From G963708235 sp963708235 (GTDB lineage: Bacteria; Actinomycetota; Acidimicrobiia; Spongiisociales; UBA5794), in the NCBI GenBank assembly GCA_963708235.1, contig OY970200.1, positions 2,170,001-2,234,000 on the forward strand: DNA of 64,000 nucleotides, read 5' to 3'. The notes beneath the pieces are model-generated. The model made no database searches, was not told the origin of the DNA, and saw only the letters and a list, made by a program, of their open reading frames with translations. Below are positions 1 through 8,150 of the stretch, piece after piece (the stretch's first letter is position 1; each line of letters opens with the position of its first letter). Position numbers and translations under genes: made by a program.

Positions 1-2232
1 TCGGCGCCGGTCCAGCCGATGGTCGGCGCGGAAACGCCGCAGACCGGTGACCACCTCGATCAATTCCGGCATACCGAGCGGGGCAGGTTCCTTGGGCGGG
101 GTGGGCCAGGTTCCGGAGATCAGCAGGGATCCGTCACCGAGCTCCGACCACAGCTCCTCGGTGATGAACGGCACCACCGGATGGAACATGGCGAGCACAT
201 CCCGCAGCACCACCCCCAGGGTCTGCTGGGTCGTGGTGCGGCGGGAGTCGTTGCGGAGCCCCGGCTTCGCCATCTCCAGATACCAGTCGAAGACCTCGGA
301 CCAGGCGAAGTTGTACAGCAGACCCACGGCATCGGAGAACCGGTAGTCGTCGAGCATCGCCTCGTAATCGACGGCCACCGAGGCGAGCCGGGACAGGACC
401 CAGGCATCCTCCGGTCCGGGATCCTCCGGGTAACCCCCCTCGGCGGGAACTCCGGTGACCCCGGCGTGTTCGACGGCGAAGCGGACCGCATTCCACAGCT
501 TGTTGCCGAAGCGGCGGGCCGCATCGACCCATTCCACGTTGAGCGGGACATCCTGACCCGGCGCCGCCGACTGCAGCAACGCAAGCCGCAGCGCATCGGC
601 CCCGTACTGGCCGATCAGTTCGAGCGGATCGACGACGTTCCCGGCGCTCTTCGACATCTTGCGACCGTCGGCGGCGCGGACCAGACCGTGGATGACGATG
701 TCGGCGAAGGGCTCCCGCTCCATGAAATGGAGCCCCATCATCATCATCCGGGCCACCCAGAAATAGATGATGTCGAAACCGGTGACCAGCACGCTCGTCG
801 GGTAGAACCTGGAGAGGTCGTCGGTCTCGTCCGGCCACCCCAGTGTCGAGAACGGCCACAACGCCGAGGAGAACCACGTGTCGAGCACATCCTCCTCGGC
901 ACGCACCGGTCCGTCGCAGGTGGGACACGACTCCACATCGTCCCTGGCGACCGTGACCAGGTCACAGACGTCGCAGTACCACGCCGGGATCCGATGACCC
1001 CACCACAGCTGGCGGCTGATGCACCAGTCGCGCAGGTTCTCCATCCAGTGGAAGTAGTTCTTCTCCCACCGCTTGGGGACGAAACGGCTCGCATCGGATG
1101 CGACGGCTTCCATCGCCGGTTCGACCAGGGGGCGAACCCGGACGAACCATTGCAACGACAGCAACGGTTCGACGATGGTCTGGCACCGGGAGCAGTGACC
1201 CACCGAATGGGGGTGGTCGGCGATCCCGGCGAGGTGTCCCCCGGCGGTGAGCTGCTCACGGACGGCGGTGCGGGCGGCGAACCGGTCGAGTCCGGCGAAG
1301 GACCCGCCCTCGGCGGTGATGACCCCGGCGGTGTCGATGATCTGGATGGGTTCGAGTTGGTGCCGTTCGCCGATCTCGAAGTCGAGCGGATCGTGCGCCG
1401 GTGTCACCTTGACGGCGCCGGTCCCGAACGCCGGGTCGACGCCTTCGTCGGCGACGACAGGGATGTGGCGTCCGACCAGCGGGATCTCGACCATCCGACC
1501 CACGGCGTCGGTGTACCGGGTGTCGGTGGGGTGCACCGCCACCGCCGTGTCGCCGAGCATGGTCTCGACCCGTGTGGTGGCGACGGTGATTCCGACGGTG
1601 CCGTCTGCAAGCGGACCATCGACAAAGGGGTACACGATCTCGACAAGGTTTCCGGGCTCGTCGACATGATCGACCTCGATCTCGGACAGTGCCGTCTGAC
1701 AGCGTGGGCACCAGTTGATGATCCGGTTGCCGCGGTAGATCAGCCCCTGTTCGTAGAGGGTGACGAACACCTCGCGCACCGCATGCGACAGCCCCTCGTC
1801 GAGGGTGAATCGTTCCCGGCTCCAGTCGGCCGAGAATCCCAGCTTCCGCATCTGGGTGCTGATGGTGCCCCCGGATTCGGCCTTCCATTTCCAGACCCGA
1901 TCGATGAAGGCGTCACGGCCGAGGTCGTGGCGACTCAGCCCCTCGACGGCGAGCTCGCGCTCGACGACGTTCTGGGTGGCGATTCCGGCGTGGTCACTAC
2001 CTGGGAGCCACAACGCGGCGAAGCCCTGCATCCGCTTACGACGGATGATCACGTCCTGGATGGCCATGTTGAGCGCATGGCCGATATGGAGCGCACCGGT
2101 GACGTTGGGTGGGGGGAGGACGATGGAGAACGGCTCGCCCCCCGGGTTGATCTCAGGCCGGAAGGCGCCCGACTCCTCCCAGACCCCATACCAGCGCGCT
2201 TCGATGTCGCTCGGCTCGTACGTCGGTCTCAT
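1..2232 (-). CDS. valS: Valyl-tRNA synthetase (3' end outside window)
   Basis: This class I aminoacyl-tRNA synthetase charges tRNA-Val in the cytoplasm. The reading frame is open from an ATG at 2232 to the window edge, giving 744 codons of a protein that usually has about 860-880, so roughly the last 120 residues are missing. The ATP-binding HIGH motif lies at residues 49-52 inside PPPNVTGALHIGHALN, and the second signature KMSKS at 525-529. The stretch between them has room for the usual CP1 editing domain. The visible end runs into the anticodon-binding domain. In Mycobacterium valS also lies near the tig-clp cluster. It is divergent from the phosphatase gene at 2377. Identification is firm; only the C-terminus cannot be judged. 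Confidence 0.97.
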   Translation of the reverse strand, partial: MRPTYEPSDIEARWYGVWEESGAFRPEINPGGEPFSIVLPPPNVTGALHIGHALNMAIQDVIIRRKRMQGFAALWLPGSDHAGIATQNVVERELAVEGLSRHDLGRDAFIDRVWKWKAESGGTISTQMRKLGFSADWSRERFTLDEGLSHAVREVFVTLYEQGLIYRGNRIINWCPRCQTALSEIEVDHVDEPGNLVEIVYPFVDGPLADGTVGITVATTRVETMLGDTAVAVHPTDTRYTDAVGRMVEIPLVGRHIPVVADEGVDPAFGTGAVKVTPAHDPLDFEIGERHQLEPIQIIDTAGVITAEGGSFAGLDRFAARTAVREQLTAGGHLAGIADHPHSVGHCSRCQTIVEPLLSLQWFVRVRPLVEPAMEAVASDASRFVPKRWEKNYFHWMENLRDWCISRQLWWGHRIPAWYCDVCDLVTVARDDVESCPTCDGPVRAEEDVLDTWFSSALWPFSTLGWPDETDDLSRFYPTSVLVTGFDIIYFWVARMMMMGLHFMEREPFADIVIHGLVRAADGRKMSKSAGNVVDPLELIGQYGADALRLALLQSAAPGQDVPLNVEWVDAARRFGNKLWNAVRFAVEHAGVTGVPAEGGYPEDPGPEDAWVLSRLASVAVDYEAMLDDYRFSDAVGLLYNFAWSEVFDWYLEMAKPGLRNDSRRTTTQQTLGVVLRDVLAMFHPVVPFITEELWSELGDGSLLISGTWPTPPKEPAPLGMPELIEVVTGLRRFRADHRLDRRR

Positions 2233-2276
2233 CGGATCCCCTGATCACCGTCTACCTCCGGGAAATGAAGGTGGTT

Positions 2277-2300
2277 GTCCCTGTTGCGACAGGGATGATA
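2277..2300 (-). promoter_or_regulatory. Possible valS -10 element and leader hairpin
   Basis: On the minus strand a TATCAT hexamer (2300-2295) resembles a -10 box. It is followed by a perfect 7-bp hairpin TCCCTGT-TGCG-ACAGGGA in either orientation at 2278-2295. No convincing -35 is present. No T-box core (GGGUGGNACCGCG) was found, so the hairpin is unexplained. This is a weak call. Confidence 0.25.
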
Positions 2301-2364
2301 GTGCCGCAACACACATCCTCGGCGTGCCGACAAACCCGAAGGGCGGCATGATCCGGAGGACGGC

Positions 2365-2376
2365 TACGGTGGGGTC
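2365..2376 (+). promoter_or_regulatory. Leaderless promoter of the phosphatase gene
   Basis: TACGGT at 2365-2370 fits the actinobacterial TANNNT -10 box. Six bases separate it from the ATG at 2377, so transcription would start at or next to the start codon. The gene has no Shine-Dalgarno sequence, which agrees with a leaderless mRNA. The -35 region is not recognisable. Confidence 0.5.
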
Positions 2377-3102
2377 ATGGTCGGAACGTGGCTGCTGGTG
2401 ACCGACGTCGACGACACCCTTCTCGGCGACGATGCGGCGTTGCGCCGTCTCGTCGGTGCGCTCGCCGGCACCACGGTGGCGGTCGTGCTCAACTCCAGCC
2501 GCCCGATCGACAGCGTTGCGGCGGGGTGGCGATCGGTGACCGTCGCCCTTCCGCTGGCGGGCATCATCGGCGCCCTCGGCACCGAGATCGAGCTCGCCGG
2601 CAACCGGCTGGACTCCTGGTCCTCGCAGTTCGCCGATTTCGATCGCCACGTCATCTCGGCGACGTTGGCGGGCTTCGGCCCTCCCCATCGACCCGAGTTC
2701 CAGACCGCCGCCAAGGTGAGCCACGCCGTACCGTCGGAACACTGGACCGAGGCGATGTCCGCACTGCAGCACCTGGGGGTCCCGTTGCGTTTCGTGACCT
2801 CCGGTGCGTCGAACTTCGATGCCGTCCCCGGGGCGGCGGGCAAGGCGGCTGCGCTGAGGTATGTGGCCGCCTGCCTGGCGGTGCCGCCCGAGCGGGTGAT
2901 CGCCGCCGGCGACTCGGAGAACGACGCCGACATGCTGCGGGCCGCCAACGGGATCGCGGTGGGAAATGCCACCGACGGGCTGCGTCGCCTGCTCGACGGC
3001 GGGACCTATCTGGCGGCCGGGTTTCATGCCGACGGAATCGTGGAAGGTCTCCGGCACTACGGCGTCCGCCTCGCCGACCACACATCGTCCCCGATGCGCT
3101 GA
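2377..3102 (+). CDS. HAD phosphatase, sucrose/mannosylfructose-phosphate phosphatase type
   Basis: A 241-residue HAD-superfamily (type IIB cap) phosphatase. Motif I is TDVDDT with nucleophile D10 and general acid D12. Motif II is in LNSSRP near residue 40. Lys156 (GKAAAL) and the GDSEND loop at 178-183 supply motifs III and IV. The architecture is that of sucrose-6-phosphate and mannosylfructose-6-phosphate phosphatases, which remove phosphate from the product of the partner glycosyltransferase. The gene ends 10 nt before that glycosyltransferase, so the two almost certainly form a bicistronic pathway for a compatible-solute disaccharide. Alternative: mannosyl-3-phosphoglycerate phosphatase, which is less likely given the neighbour. 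The start is set by the leaderless promoter. Confidence 0.85.
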   Translation: MVGTWLLVTDVDDTLLGDDAALRRLVGALAGTTVAVVLNSSRPIDSVAAGWRSVTVALPLAGIIGALGTEIELAGNRLDSWSSQFADFDRHVISATLAGFGPPHRPEFQTAAKVSHAVPSEHWTEAMSALQHLGVPLRFVTSGASNFDAVPGAAGKAAALRYVAACLAVPPERVIAAGDSENDADMLRAANGIAVGNATDGLRRLLDGGTYLAAGFHADGIVEGLRHYGVRLADHTSSPMR

Positions 3103-3112
3103 GGAGTCCCCG

Positions 3113-4378
3113 ATGACCAGCCTTGACCGAACCTCGATCCTGATGCTCTCGATCCACGGATATGTCGCCGCCGAACCCGAGTTCGGTCTTCCCGATACCG
3201 GTGGTCAGGTGGTGTTCGTACTCGAGCTGGCCAAGCAGTTCGCCGCCCTCGGCCACCGGGTCGATGTGGTGACCCGCCGGTTCGAAGATCAGCCCGAATT
3301 CGAGGAGATCGCCGAAGGATGCCGGCTGTGGCGGATCCCGTTCGGCGGACCCGACTTCATCCGCAAGGAGGACATGCACGACCACATCGACCGGTTCTCC
3401 CGCCGCTTCCTCGCCGAGGTGGAGGAACGCAACCTGAGCTATGGAATCGTCAATTCCCACTACTGGGACGGTGGCTGGGCCGGGCAGCAGATCGCCGAGG
3501 AGTTGGGAATCCCCCACGTCCACACCCCACACTCGCTCGGGTGGTGGAAACGCAAGGACATGGGTGGGGTCGCCGCCGAGCAGGAGGCGACCTATCGCTT
3601 CGAGGAACGCATCCGCAAGGAGTACCTGCTGTTCCGACGCGCCGATCATGTCATCGCCACCACTCCCCAGCAGGTCGAACATATTCGGGACCAGTACGAG
3701 CTTCCCGAACGGCAGATCACCATGATCCCTCCCGGCATCGACGAGCGTCGCTACACCCCGGCTCCCGAACGGGAACTGCGCCAGACCAGACAGCGGCTCG
3801 GCTTCGAGGACAACGACATCTACACCGTGGGGCGAGCCGCCCAGAACAAGGGCTACGACCTGCTCATCTCGGCGCTTCCCATGCTGCTCGAGGCGGTCCC
3901 CGATGCGCGACTGGTGCTCGCCGTCGGCGCCGATGCCGACAAGGACCGACGCAAAGTGCGGAAATGGGCTCGCCTCGCCCAGGATCTCGGTGTTGCCGAT
4001 CACATCGACTGGCGGGGCTACGTCAGCGATGACGACATGGTCGACCACTACCGGGCGGGACGGGTGTTTGCGCTCCCGTCGCGGTACGAACCCTTCGGGA
4101 TGACCGCCGTGGAGGCGATGGCCTGCGGAACACCCTGTGTCATCACCGTCCACGGTGGACTCGAGGAGATGTTCGACTTTGGCAACCAGGCGCTGTTCGC
4201 CGACCCCAAGCGCCCCACCGAATTCGCCACCATGTTGAGCATGCCGCTGCAGTACCCGCGGTTGCGCGAGCGTCTCTCGGTGGACGGTGCCCGTTGGGCT
4301 CGTCGCACCTTTGGCTGGCGCCGCATCGCCCGGCGGAGCCTCGAGGTCTTCTCCCGCCACATCGACCTCTACGAGTGA
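3113..4378 (+). CDS. GT4 glycosyltransferase, mannosylfructose-/sucrose-phosphate synthase type
   Basis: A 421-residue GT-B retaining glycosyltransferase that would join a nucleotide-sugar to fructose-6-phosphate. Seen in the sequence: an N-terminal HGYVAAEPEFG...DTGGQVV block (residues 15-34), VVTRRFEDQPEFEE (52-65), NSHYWDGGWAGQ (114-125), VHTPHSLGWWKR (136-147), and the donor-site E-x7-E pair E326/E334 in YEPFGMTAVEA. From memory these blocks resemble the Agrobacterium mannosylfructose-phosphate synthase MfpsA more than plant sucrose-phosphate synthase, but I cannot align them here. The ATG at 3113 follows a gaggag ribosome site overlapping the upstream stop. The product, after the adjacent phosphatase, would be mannosylfructose or sucrose, an osmoprotectant. 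Confidence 0.85.
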   Translation: MTSLDRTSILMLSIHGYVAAEPEFGLPDTGGQVVFVLELAKQFAALGHRVDVVTRRFEDQPEFEEIAEGCRLWRIPFGGPDFIRKEDMHDHIDRFSRRFLAEVEERNLSYGIVNSHYWDGGWAGQQIAEELGIPHVHTPHSLGWWKRKDMGGVAAEQEATYRFEERIRKEYLLFRRADHVIATTPQQVEHIRDQYELPERQITMIPPGIDERRYTPAPERELRQTRQRLGFEDNDIYTVGRAAQNKGYDLLISALPMLLEAVPDARLVLAVGADADKDRRKVRKWARLAQDLGVADHIDWRGYVSDDDMVDHYRAGRVFALPSRYEPFGMTAVEAMACGTPCVITVHGGLEEMFDFGNQALFADPKRPTEFATMLSMPLQYPRLRERLSVDGARWARRTFGWRRIARRSLEVFSRHIDLYE

Positions 4379-4394
4379 CCCCACCACCCGCCAC

Positions 4395-4400
4395 TATGCT
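4395..4400 (+). promoter_or_regulatory. Probable -10 box of the mgtE transcript
   Basis: TATGCT is the closest match to TATAAT in this gap and lies 17 bp past the stop codon of the glycosyltransferase gene. Transcription would begin near 4407. A GTGACC -35-like hexamer sits at 4375-4380, but the 14-bp spacing is short. Confidence 0.45.
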
Positions 4401-4457
4401 GAGACCCCGGCAATGGGCCCGCTCGGGATGTCATCACACGAGCCCATGAGCGCCCGG

Positions 4458-4486
4458 CGTGAGCCGACAGGAAACGTGAGCCGACA
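4458..4486 (+). repeat. Two direct repeats before the mgtE leader ORF
   Basis: CGTGAGCCGACA occurs at 4458-4469 and again at 4475-4486, a 17-bp period. The second copy touches the ribosome-binding site of the leader ORF. They could be an operator, a protein-binding RNA site, or a simple duplication. Confidence 0.6.
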
Positions 4487-4502
4487 AGAAGGAGGTGATG
4501 GC

Positions 4503-4580
4503 GTGATCGACCAGCCTGCCAGTACGTACTTCTCCACCGCCACCCTCCGAGGGCCGCTCGCCGCAGCCCTCGACGGCTGA
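4503..4580 (+). CDS. Putative 25-residue leader peptide upstream of mgtE
   Basis: A GTG at 4503 begins a 25-codon ORF (MIDQPASTYFST...ALDG) preceded by AAGAAGGAGGTGATG at 4486-4500, nearly the full complement of the 16S rRNA 3' end, with 7 nt between GGAGG and GTG. An alternative two-codon ORF (ATG GCG TGA) starts at 4499. The 3' end of the ORF encodes one arm of the CGAGGGC/GCCCTCG hairpin (4548-4572), and its stop lies inside an alternative hairpin. This is the layout expected of translation-dependent attenuation, in which ribosome position on the short ORF sets downstream RNA folding. There is no homology support. Confidence 0.45.
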   Translation: MIDQPASTYFSTATLRGPLAAALDG

Positions 4581-4600
4581 ACGCTCGCCACTGCGCCGTC
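4548..4600 (+). promoter_or_regulatory. Overlapping, possibly competing hairpins in the mgtE leader
   Basis: Hairpin 1 pairs CGAGGGC (4548-4554) with GCCCTCG (4566-4572). Hairpin 2 pairs GACGGC (4572-4577) with GCCGTC (4595-4600). They share base 4572 and flank the leader ORF stop, so they would compete end to end. A further CAGCC-ATCC-GGCTG hairpin lies at 4661-4674. No U-run follows any of them. Confidence 0.4.
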
Positions 4601-4721
4601 CATCGGGTACCGCAAGCCTCAGCCGACCCGCCTGAACCGGTGTCGCCTCCGCCGCCGCCGCAGCCATCCGGCTGCCCCGGTGCCCTGGTCCCGATGCCGG
4701 TCTGTACGTCCCGAGGTTCCC

Positions 4722-6047
4722 GTGACCCGACTGCTCGACCTGATCCGAATCCCCGACATCGCCGGTATGCAGACCTGGCTGGAGAACACCGGTGTCCTCG
4801 ACATCGCCGAGGATCTCGCCCGTCTCGACCCGGCCGACATGGCGGTCCCGTTCCGGCTGCTACCGCGGGACCGGGCCCTCGCCGTGTTCGAGGCGCTCGA
4901 CCCGGTCCATCAACAGCAGGTGGTGCAGGGGCTGCGAGACGAATCGTTCCGCCATCTCGTCGAGGACATGGACCCTGACGACCGGGCCCGCCTCGTCGGT
5001 GAGCTTCCCGCCAAGGTGGCGACGCGCCTCCTCGCCGGTCTCAGCCCGCGGGAACGGGCGATGACCGCCGAGCTCCTCGGCTACCCGCCGGACTCGGCCG
5101 GTCGACTGATGAGTCCCCAGTTCGTCAACCTGCGAGCCTCGATGACCGTGGTCGACGCCCTGGAGAAGGTCCGTCGCGCCGGTGCGACCGCCGAGACCAT
5201 CTATACCCTCCCGGTGAGCGACGACCACCGTCACCTGCTCGGCGTGGTCAGCCTCCGGCAGCTGGTGTTGGCCCCACCCGGGTCGCTGGTCGGCGACCTG
5301 ATGGGGTCCGATGTGCATTCGGTGTCGGTCAGCGACGATCAGGAACTCGCCGCCCGTCTGATCCAGGAGGCAGACCTGCTGGCACTCCCCGTCCTGGACT
5401 CGGAGCGGCGGGTGGTCGGCGTGATCACGTTCGATGACGCCATGGAGGTCATCGAGGCGGAGGCCACCGAGGACGTCGCCCGCCAGAGCGCCACCCAGCC
5501 GCTCGGTCGGCCGTATCTGTCGGCGTCGGTCCTGGGTCTGGCGCGCAGCCGTGCGCTGTGGCTGCTGATCCTGATCATCGCCGCGGTCCTGACGGTGAAC
5601 GTGCTGCACTACTTCGAGTCGACCCTGGAGACGGTGGTCACGCTGGCGCTGTTCGTGCCCCTGCTCATCGGGACCGGGGGGAATTCGGGGGCGCAGGCGG
5701 CGACGGTGGTGATCCGGGCGATGGCGGTGGACGAGGTACGGTTCGCCGACCTGCCCCGGGTGGTGTGGCGCGAGGCGCGCGTCGGTGTCATCCTCGGAAC
5801 CATGCTGGCGGTGGCCGGGTTCGTCCCGGTGGCGGTGCTGGTGAACCGTGACATCGCCGTCATCGTGTCGCTGACCCTGGTCGCCATCTGCACCTGGGCC
5901 ACATTCGCCGGGTCGATGCTCCCGATGCTGGCCCGCCGTGCCGGGGTGGACCCCGCCGTGGTCTCCGCACCGCTCATCACCACACTGGTCGACGCCACCG
6001 GACTGATCATCTACTTCTTGATCGCCCGCATCGTCCTCGGGCTCTGA
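4722..6047 (+). CDS. mgtE: Magnesium transporter MgtE
   Basis: A 441-residue Mg2+ channel/transporter of the inner membrane. The N-terminal helical MgtE-N domain covers about residues 1-120, a CBS pair (YTLPVSDD..., LPVLDSERRVVGVIT) about 125-260, and five transmembrane helices fill the C-terminal third. The pore-helix motif PLITTLVDATGLIIYF near the C-terminus carries the conserved Asp of the Mg2+ site. The GTG at 4722 gives the usual family N-terminus (VTRLLDLIRIPD); an in-frame ATG at 4680 would add 14 atypical residues. MgtE gating is autoregulated by the cytoplasmic Mg2+-sensing domains, and here the long leader suggests additional RNA-level control. It is convergent with the next gene, 22 bp away. 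Confidence 0.95.
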   Translation: MTRLLDLIRIPDIAGMQTWLENTGVLDIAEDLARLDPADMAVPFRLLPRDRALAVFEALDPVHQQQVVQGLRDESFRHLVEDMDPDDRARLVGELPAKVATRLLAGLSPRERAMTAELLGYPPDSAGRLMSPQFVNLRASMTVVDALEKVRRAGATAETIYTLPVSDDHRHLLGVVSLRQLVLAPPGSLVGDLMGSDVHSVSVSDDQELAARLIQEADLLALPVLDSERRVVGVITFDDAMEVIEAEATEDVARQSATQPLGRPYLSASVLGLARSRALWLLILIIAAVLTVNVLHYFESTLETVVTLALFVPLLIGTGGNSGAQAATVVIRAMAVDEVRFADLPRVVWREARVGVILGTMLAVAGFVPVAVLVNRDIAVIVSLTLVAICTWATFAGSMLPMLARRAGVDPAVVSAPLITTLVDATGLIIYFLIARIVLGL

Positions 6048-6069
6048 TTCGGGCCACCGTCCCAGGCGG

Positions 6070-7398
6070 TCAGCGCACCGGGACGATGCGCCACACCTCG
6101 CCGGCGAAGTTGGCCACCAGAACCTCACCCGCCGGGTCGACGCCGAAGGCGGTCGCCTGACCGACGTCGTCGAGCTGACCCGTCCAGTCCTGGTGGTCAG
6201 CGGCGGCGCCGTTGCGGAAGCGGAAGGTCCGGACCCACTGCCCACACCAGTCTCCGTAGAAGTAGTGACCGTCCATCTCGGGGATCAGACGGCCCCGGTA
6301 CACCGGACCGCCGGTGATCGAGCACCCCTCGTCGTGGCCGTACTCGACAACCGGCAGCACGTAGTCCGCCGGGTCGCAGTCGGGCTCGAGGAAACAGCTA
6401 CTGCCCTCCATGTCGGGCCACCCGAAGTTGTGCCCGCCGTCATCGAGCGCAACCACATCGACCTCTTCGGTTGCCTCCTGCCCGACATCGGCGATGTAGA
6501 CGAACCGGTCGACCGGGTCGATGGCGAACCGCCACGGGTTGCGCAACCCGTACGCCCAGATCTCCGGGGCGCCGCCCCCGTCGGCAAAGACGTTGTCGGG
6601 TGGCACCGAATAGGGGTTACCGGAGTCGACGTCGATTCGGAGGATCGCCCCGTAGGGCGTCTCCGGGTTCTGCCCCTGGCCGCGGGCATCAGCACCGTCC
6701 CCCAGAGATACAAAGAGGTGACCATCGGGACCGAAGACGAGGTTCCCGCCGTAGTGCCGGATGTCCACCGAGGCGTCCGGTTGGGGAAGGTCGAGGAGGA
6801 TCCGCTCGCTGTCGACCGCCGCCTCCCCCTCGTCGGCGGCGGTGAACTCGGAGAGCCTACGGGTACCGCCGGTGGCGACGTAGTAGGCGAAGAGACGCCC
6901 GTTGTCGGGATACAACGGATGGAAGACCAGTCCGAGCAGACCCTGCTCGATCCCGCCCGACTCGACACGGTCGCCGAGGTCGAGGAAGGGGTGGTCGACC
7001 ACACCGTCCTCGTCGATGACCCGGACGGCTCCGGTGCGCTCGGCAACGAAGATCCGCGGGTCACCGGCGGCGACGGCGATCGCCGTCGGCTGACGCAGCC
7101 CGTCCGCCACCGGTTCCAGCGCCAGACCCTGCAACGGGTCGGGTGGCGTCGTGGTCGTGGTCGCCACCGTCGTCGTGATCGCCACCGTGGTGGAGGTGGT
7201 CTCGGGTGGGGCGTCGGTGGACGTCGTGGCGCTCGAGGCGGGCGGTGTCGCCGGCGATGTGACCGATGGGCCGGTCGTCGACGTCGGGTCGGTGGTGTCG
7301 CCGGTATTGCAGGCGGCCATCAACACCATCACGGCGACGCATCCGATCACACGTGGCCGGATCGGCCGGAGCAACCTCGAGATCGGCCACCGATTCAT
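6070..7398 (-). CDS. Lipoprotein, PQQ-type glucose/sorbosone dehydrogenase domain
   Basis: A 442-residue secreted lipoprotein. The ATG at 7398 gives a signal peptide ending in a lipobox (VLMAAC, lipidated Cys at residue 30). A Thr/Ser/Pro-rich linker of about 60 residues and then a six-bladed beta-propeller of the GSDH family follow. Visible family features are LVFHPLYPDNGRLFAYY, GGNLVFGPDGHLFVSLGDG, AYGLRNPWRFAID, DVGQEATEEVD and GGHNFGWP, including the conserved His, Arg and Gly residues around the PQQ pocket. Known members oxidise aldose sugars with PQQ, but many environmental homologues are uncharacterised, so substrate and cofactor are inferred. No PQQ synthesis genes are in the window. 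It stands alone, convergent with mgtE. Confidence 0.8.
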   Translation of the reverse strand: MNRWPISRLLRPIRPRVIGCVAVMVLMAACNTGDTTDPTSTTGPSVTSPATPPASSATTSTDAPPETTSTTVAITTTVATTTTTPPDPLQGLALEPVADGLRQPTAIAVAAGDPRIFVAERTGAVRVIDEDGVVDHPFLDLGDRVESGGIEQGLLGLVFHPLYPDNGRLFAYYVATGGTRRLSEFTAADEGEAAVDSERILLDLPQPDASVDIRHYGGNLVFGPDGHLFVSLGDGADARGQGQNPETPYGAILRIDVDSGNPYSVPPDNVFADGGGAPEIWAYGLRNPWRFAIDPVDRFVYIADVGQEATEEVDVVALDDGGHNFGWPDMEGSSCFLEPDCDPADYVLPVVEYGHDEGCSITGGPVYRGRLIPEMDGHYFYGDWCGQWVRTFRFRNGAAADHQDWTGQLDDVGQATAFGVDPAGEVLVANFAGEVWRIVPVR

Positions 7399-7474
7399 CT
7401 GCGGGATACCACCATCACCGGATGGATTGTGGCACCTCGAAGTGGCGGTCACGCCGATGTCGCCCGGCCTGTGG

Positions 7475-8101
7475 TCAGCGACGCCGCCGGAGGGCGGTGA
7501 GGAATCCGACGGCGGCAACTCCCAGGGCGGCGACCACGGCGACGAGCCAGATCAGCGACGAGGGCGCCGTATCGGTGGAGGCGGCGTTCGGGGAGATGGT
7601 GGTGGTCGTGGGGGCGATGGTGGTCGCCGGCGCCTCGGCCGGTGGGTCCGAGGTGGTGACCGAGGAGGGCGCCCCCGCATCGACACCGAGAGTCTCGAAG
7701 GTGGCCGCCATCATCTCGCCGGACATGGCACCGTCACAGGAGGACACCTCGAACCCGGCGCCCCGGGTCGTCGGGTACAGCCCCACCGGTCCCATCCCGG
7801 CAAAGTCGACGCCGCACGCCGCCGAGTCGGATGCGGTGACGATCTCGACCACGGGTCCCACCTCGCCCGCATAGACATCGGACACCGACACCGTGAGCAC
7901 CACCGAATTGGCATCACCCGCCTGAGCGGTCCGACCCACTTGGGTACCGACGAATGCCACGGGGGCGTCGGCGAGGATCTGTTCCGGGGGTGGCGGCGCC
8001 ATGCAAGAACACGCATGGGCAGTTGCGGGCGCCAGCATCGGAACGGTCACCCCGACGAGGATGGCCACCAGCAACCAGCCGCTGACGATCGAGTTACGCA
8101 T
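7475..8101 (-). CDS. Exported membrane-anchored protein with NTR/TIMP-like CxC start
   Basis: A 208-residue protein with a signal peptide (residues 1-30, cleavage after AHA) whose mature form would begin CSCM, the hallmark of netrin/TIMP-like (NTR) domains. Further Cys residues (SAACGVDF, VSSCDG) could form disulfides. A Thr/Ala/Pro-rich linker follows, then one transmembrane helix and a terminal RRRR, so the domain faces outside and is held in the membrane. The ATG at 8101 is chosen because it begins the signal peptide; an upstream ATG at 8143 adds 14 residues. Such CSC proteins are common in actinobacteria and their function is unknown. The gene lies 49 bp downstream of clpX on the same strand. 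Confidence 0.6.
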   Translation of the reverse strand: MRNSIVSGWLLVAILVGVTVPMLAPATAHACSCMAPPPPEQILADAPVAFVGTQVGRTAQAGDANSVVLTVSVSDVYAGEVGPVVEIVTASDSAACGVDFAGMGPVGLYPTTRGAGFEVSSCDGAMSGEMMAATFETLGVDAGAPSSVTTSDPPAEAPATTIAPTTTTISPNAASTDTAPSSLIWLVAVVAALGVAAVGFLTALRRRR

Positions 8102-8150
8102 CAACGGTGTGACGCCGTCACGGCGCCGGAGGTTCCAGGTCACGTGGCGG

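Larger units (their letters stand above)
4379..4721 (+). other. Intergenic leader of mgtE (343 bp)
   Basis: This gap holds a -10 box, two 12-bp direct repeats, a short ORF with an exceptionally strong ribosome site, and three or more hairpins, all before the mgtE start. Transcription from the -10 at 4395 would give a 5' leader of about 315 nt. I looked for the M-box Mg2+ riboswitch core (GGTGAGGCTCCT and the conserved loops) and did not find it. Confidence 0.6.

Noticed and set aside
19..2244. 741-codon plus-strand open frame opposite valS
   Set aside because: It is the exact antisense of the valS frame; its product is Asp/His/Gly-rich with no family motifs, and valS carries HIGH and KMSKS.
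2233..2376. T-box riboswitch upstream of valS
   Set aside because: A 7-bp hairpin is present but no GGGUGGNACCGCG core or specifier stem could be found in the 144-bp gap.
4379..4721. M-box magnesium riboswitch before mgtE
   Set aside because: The conserved GGTGAGGCTCCT and loop sequences are missing; the leader is reported instead as an unclassified structure.
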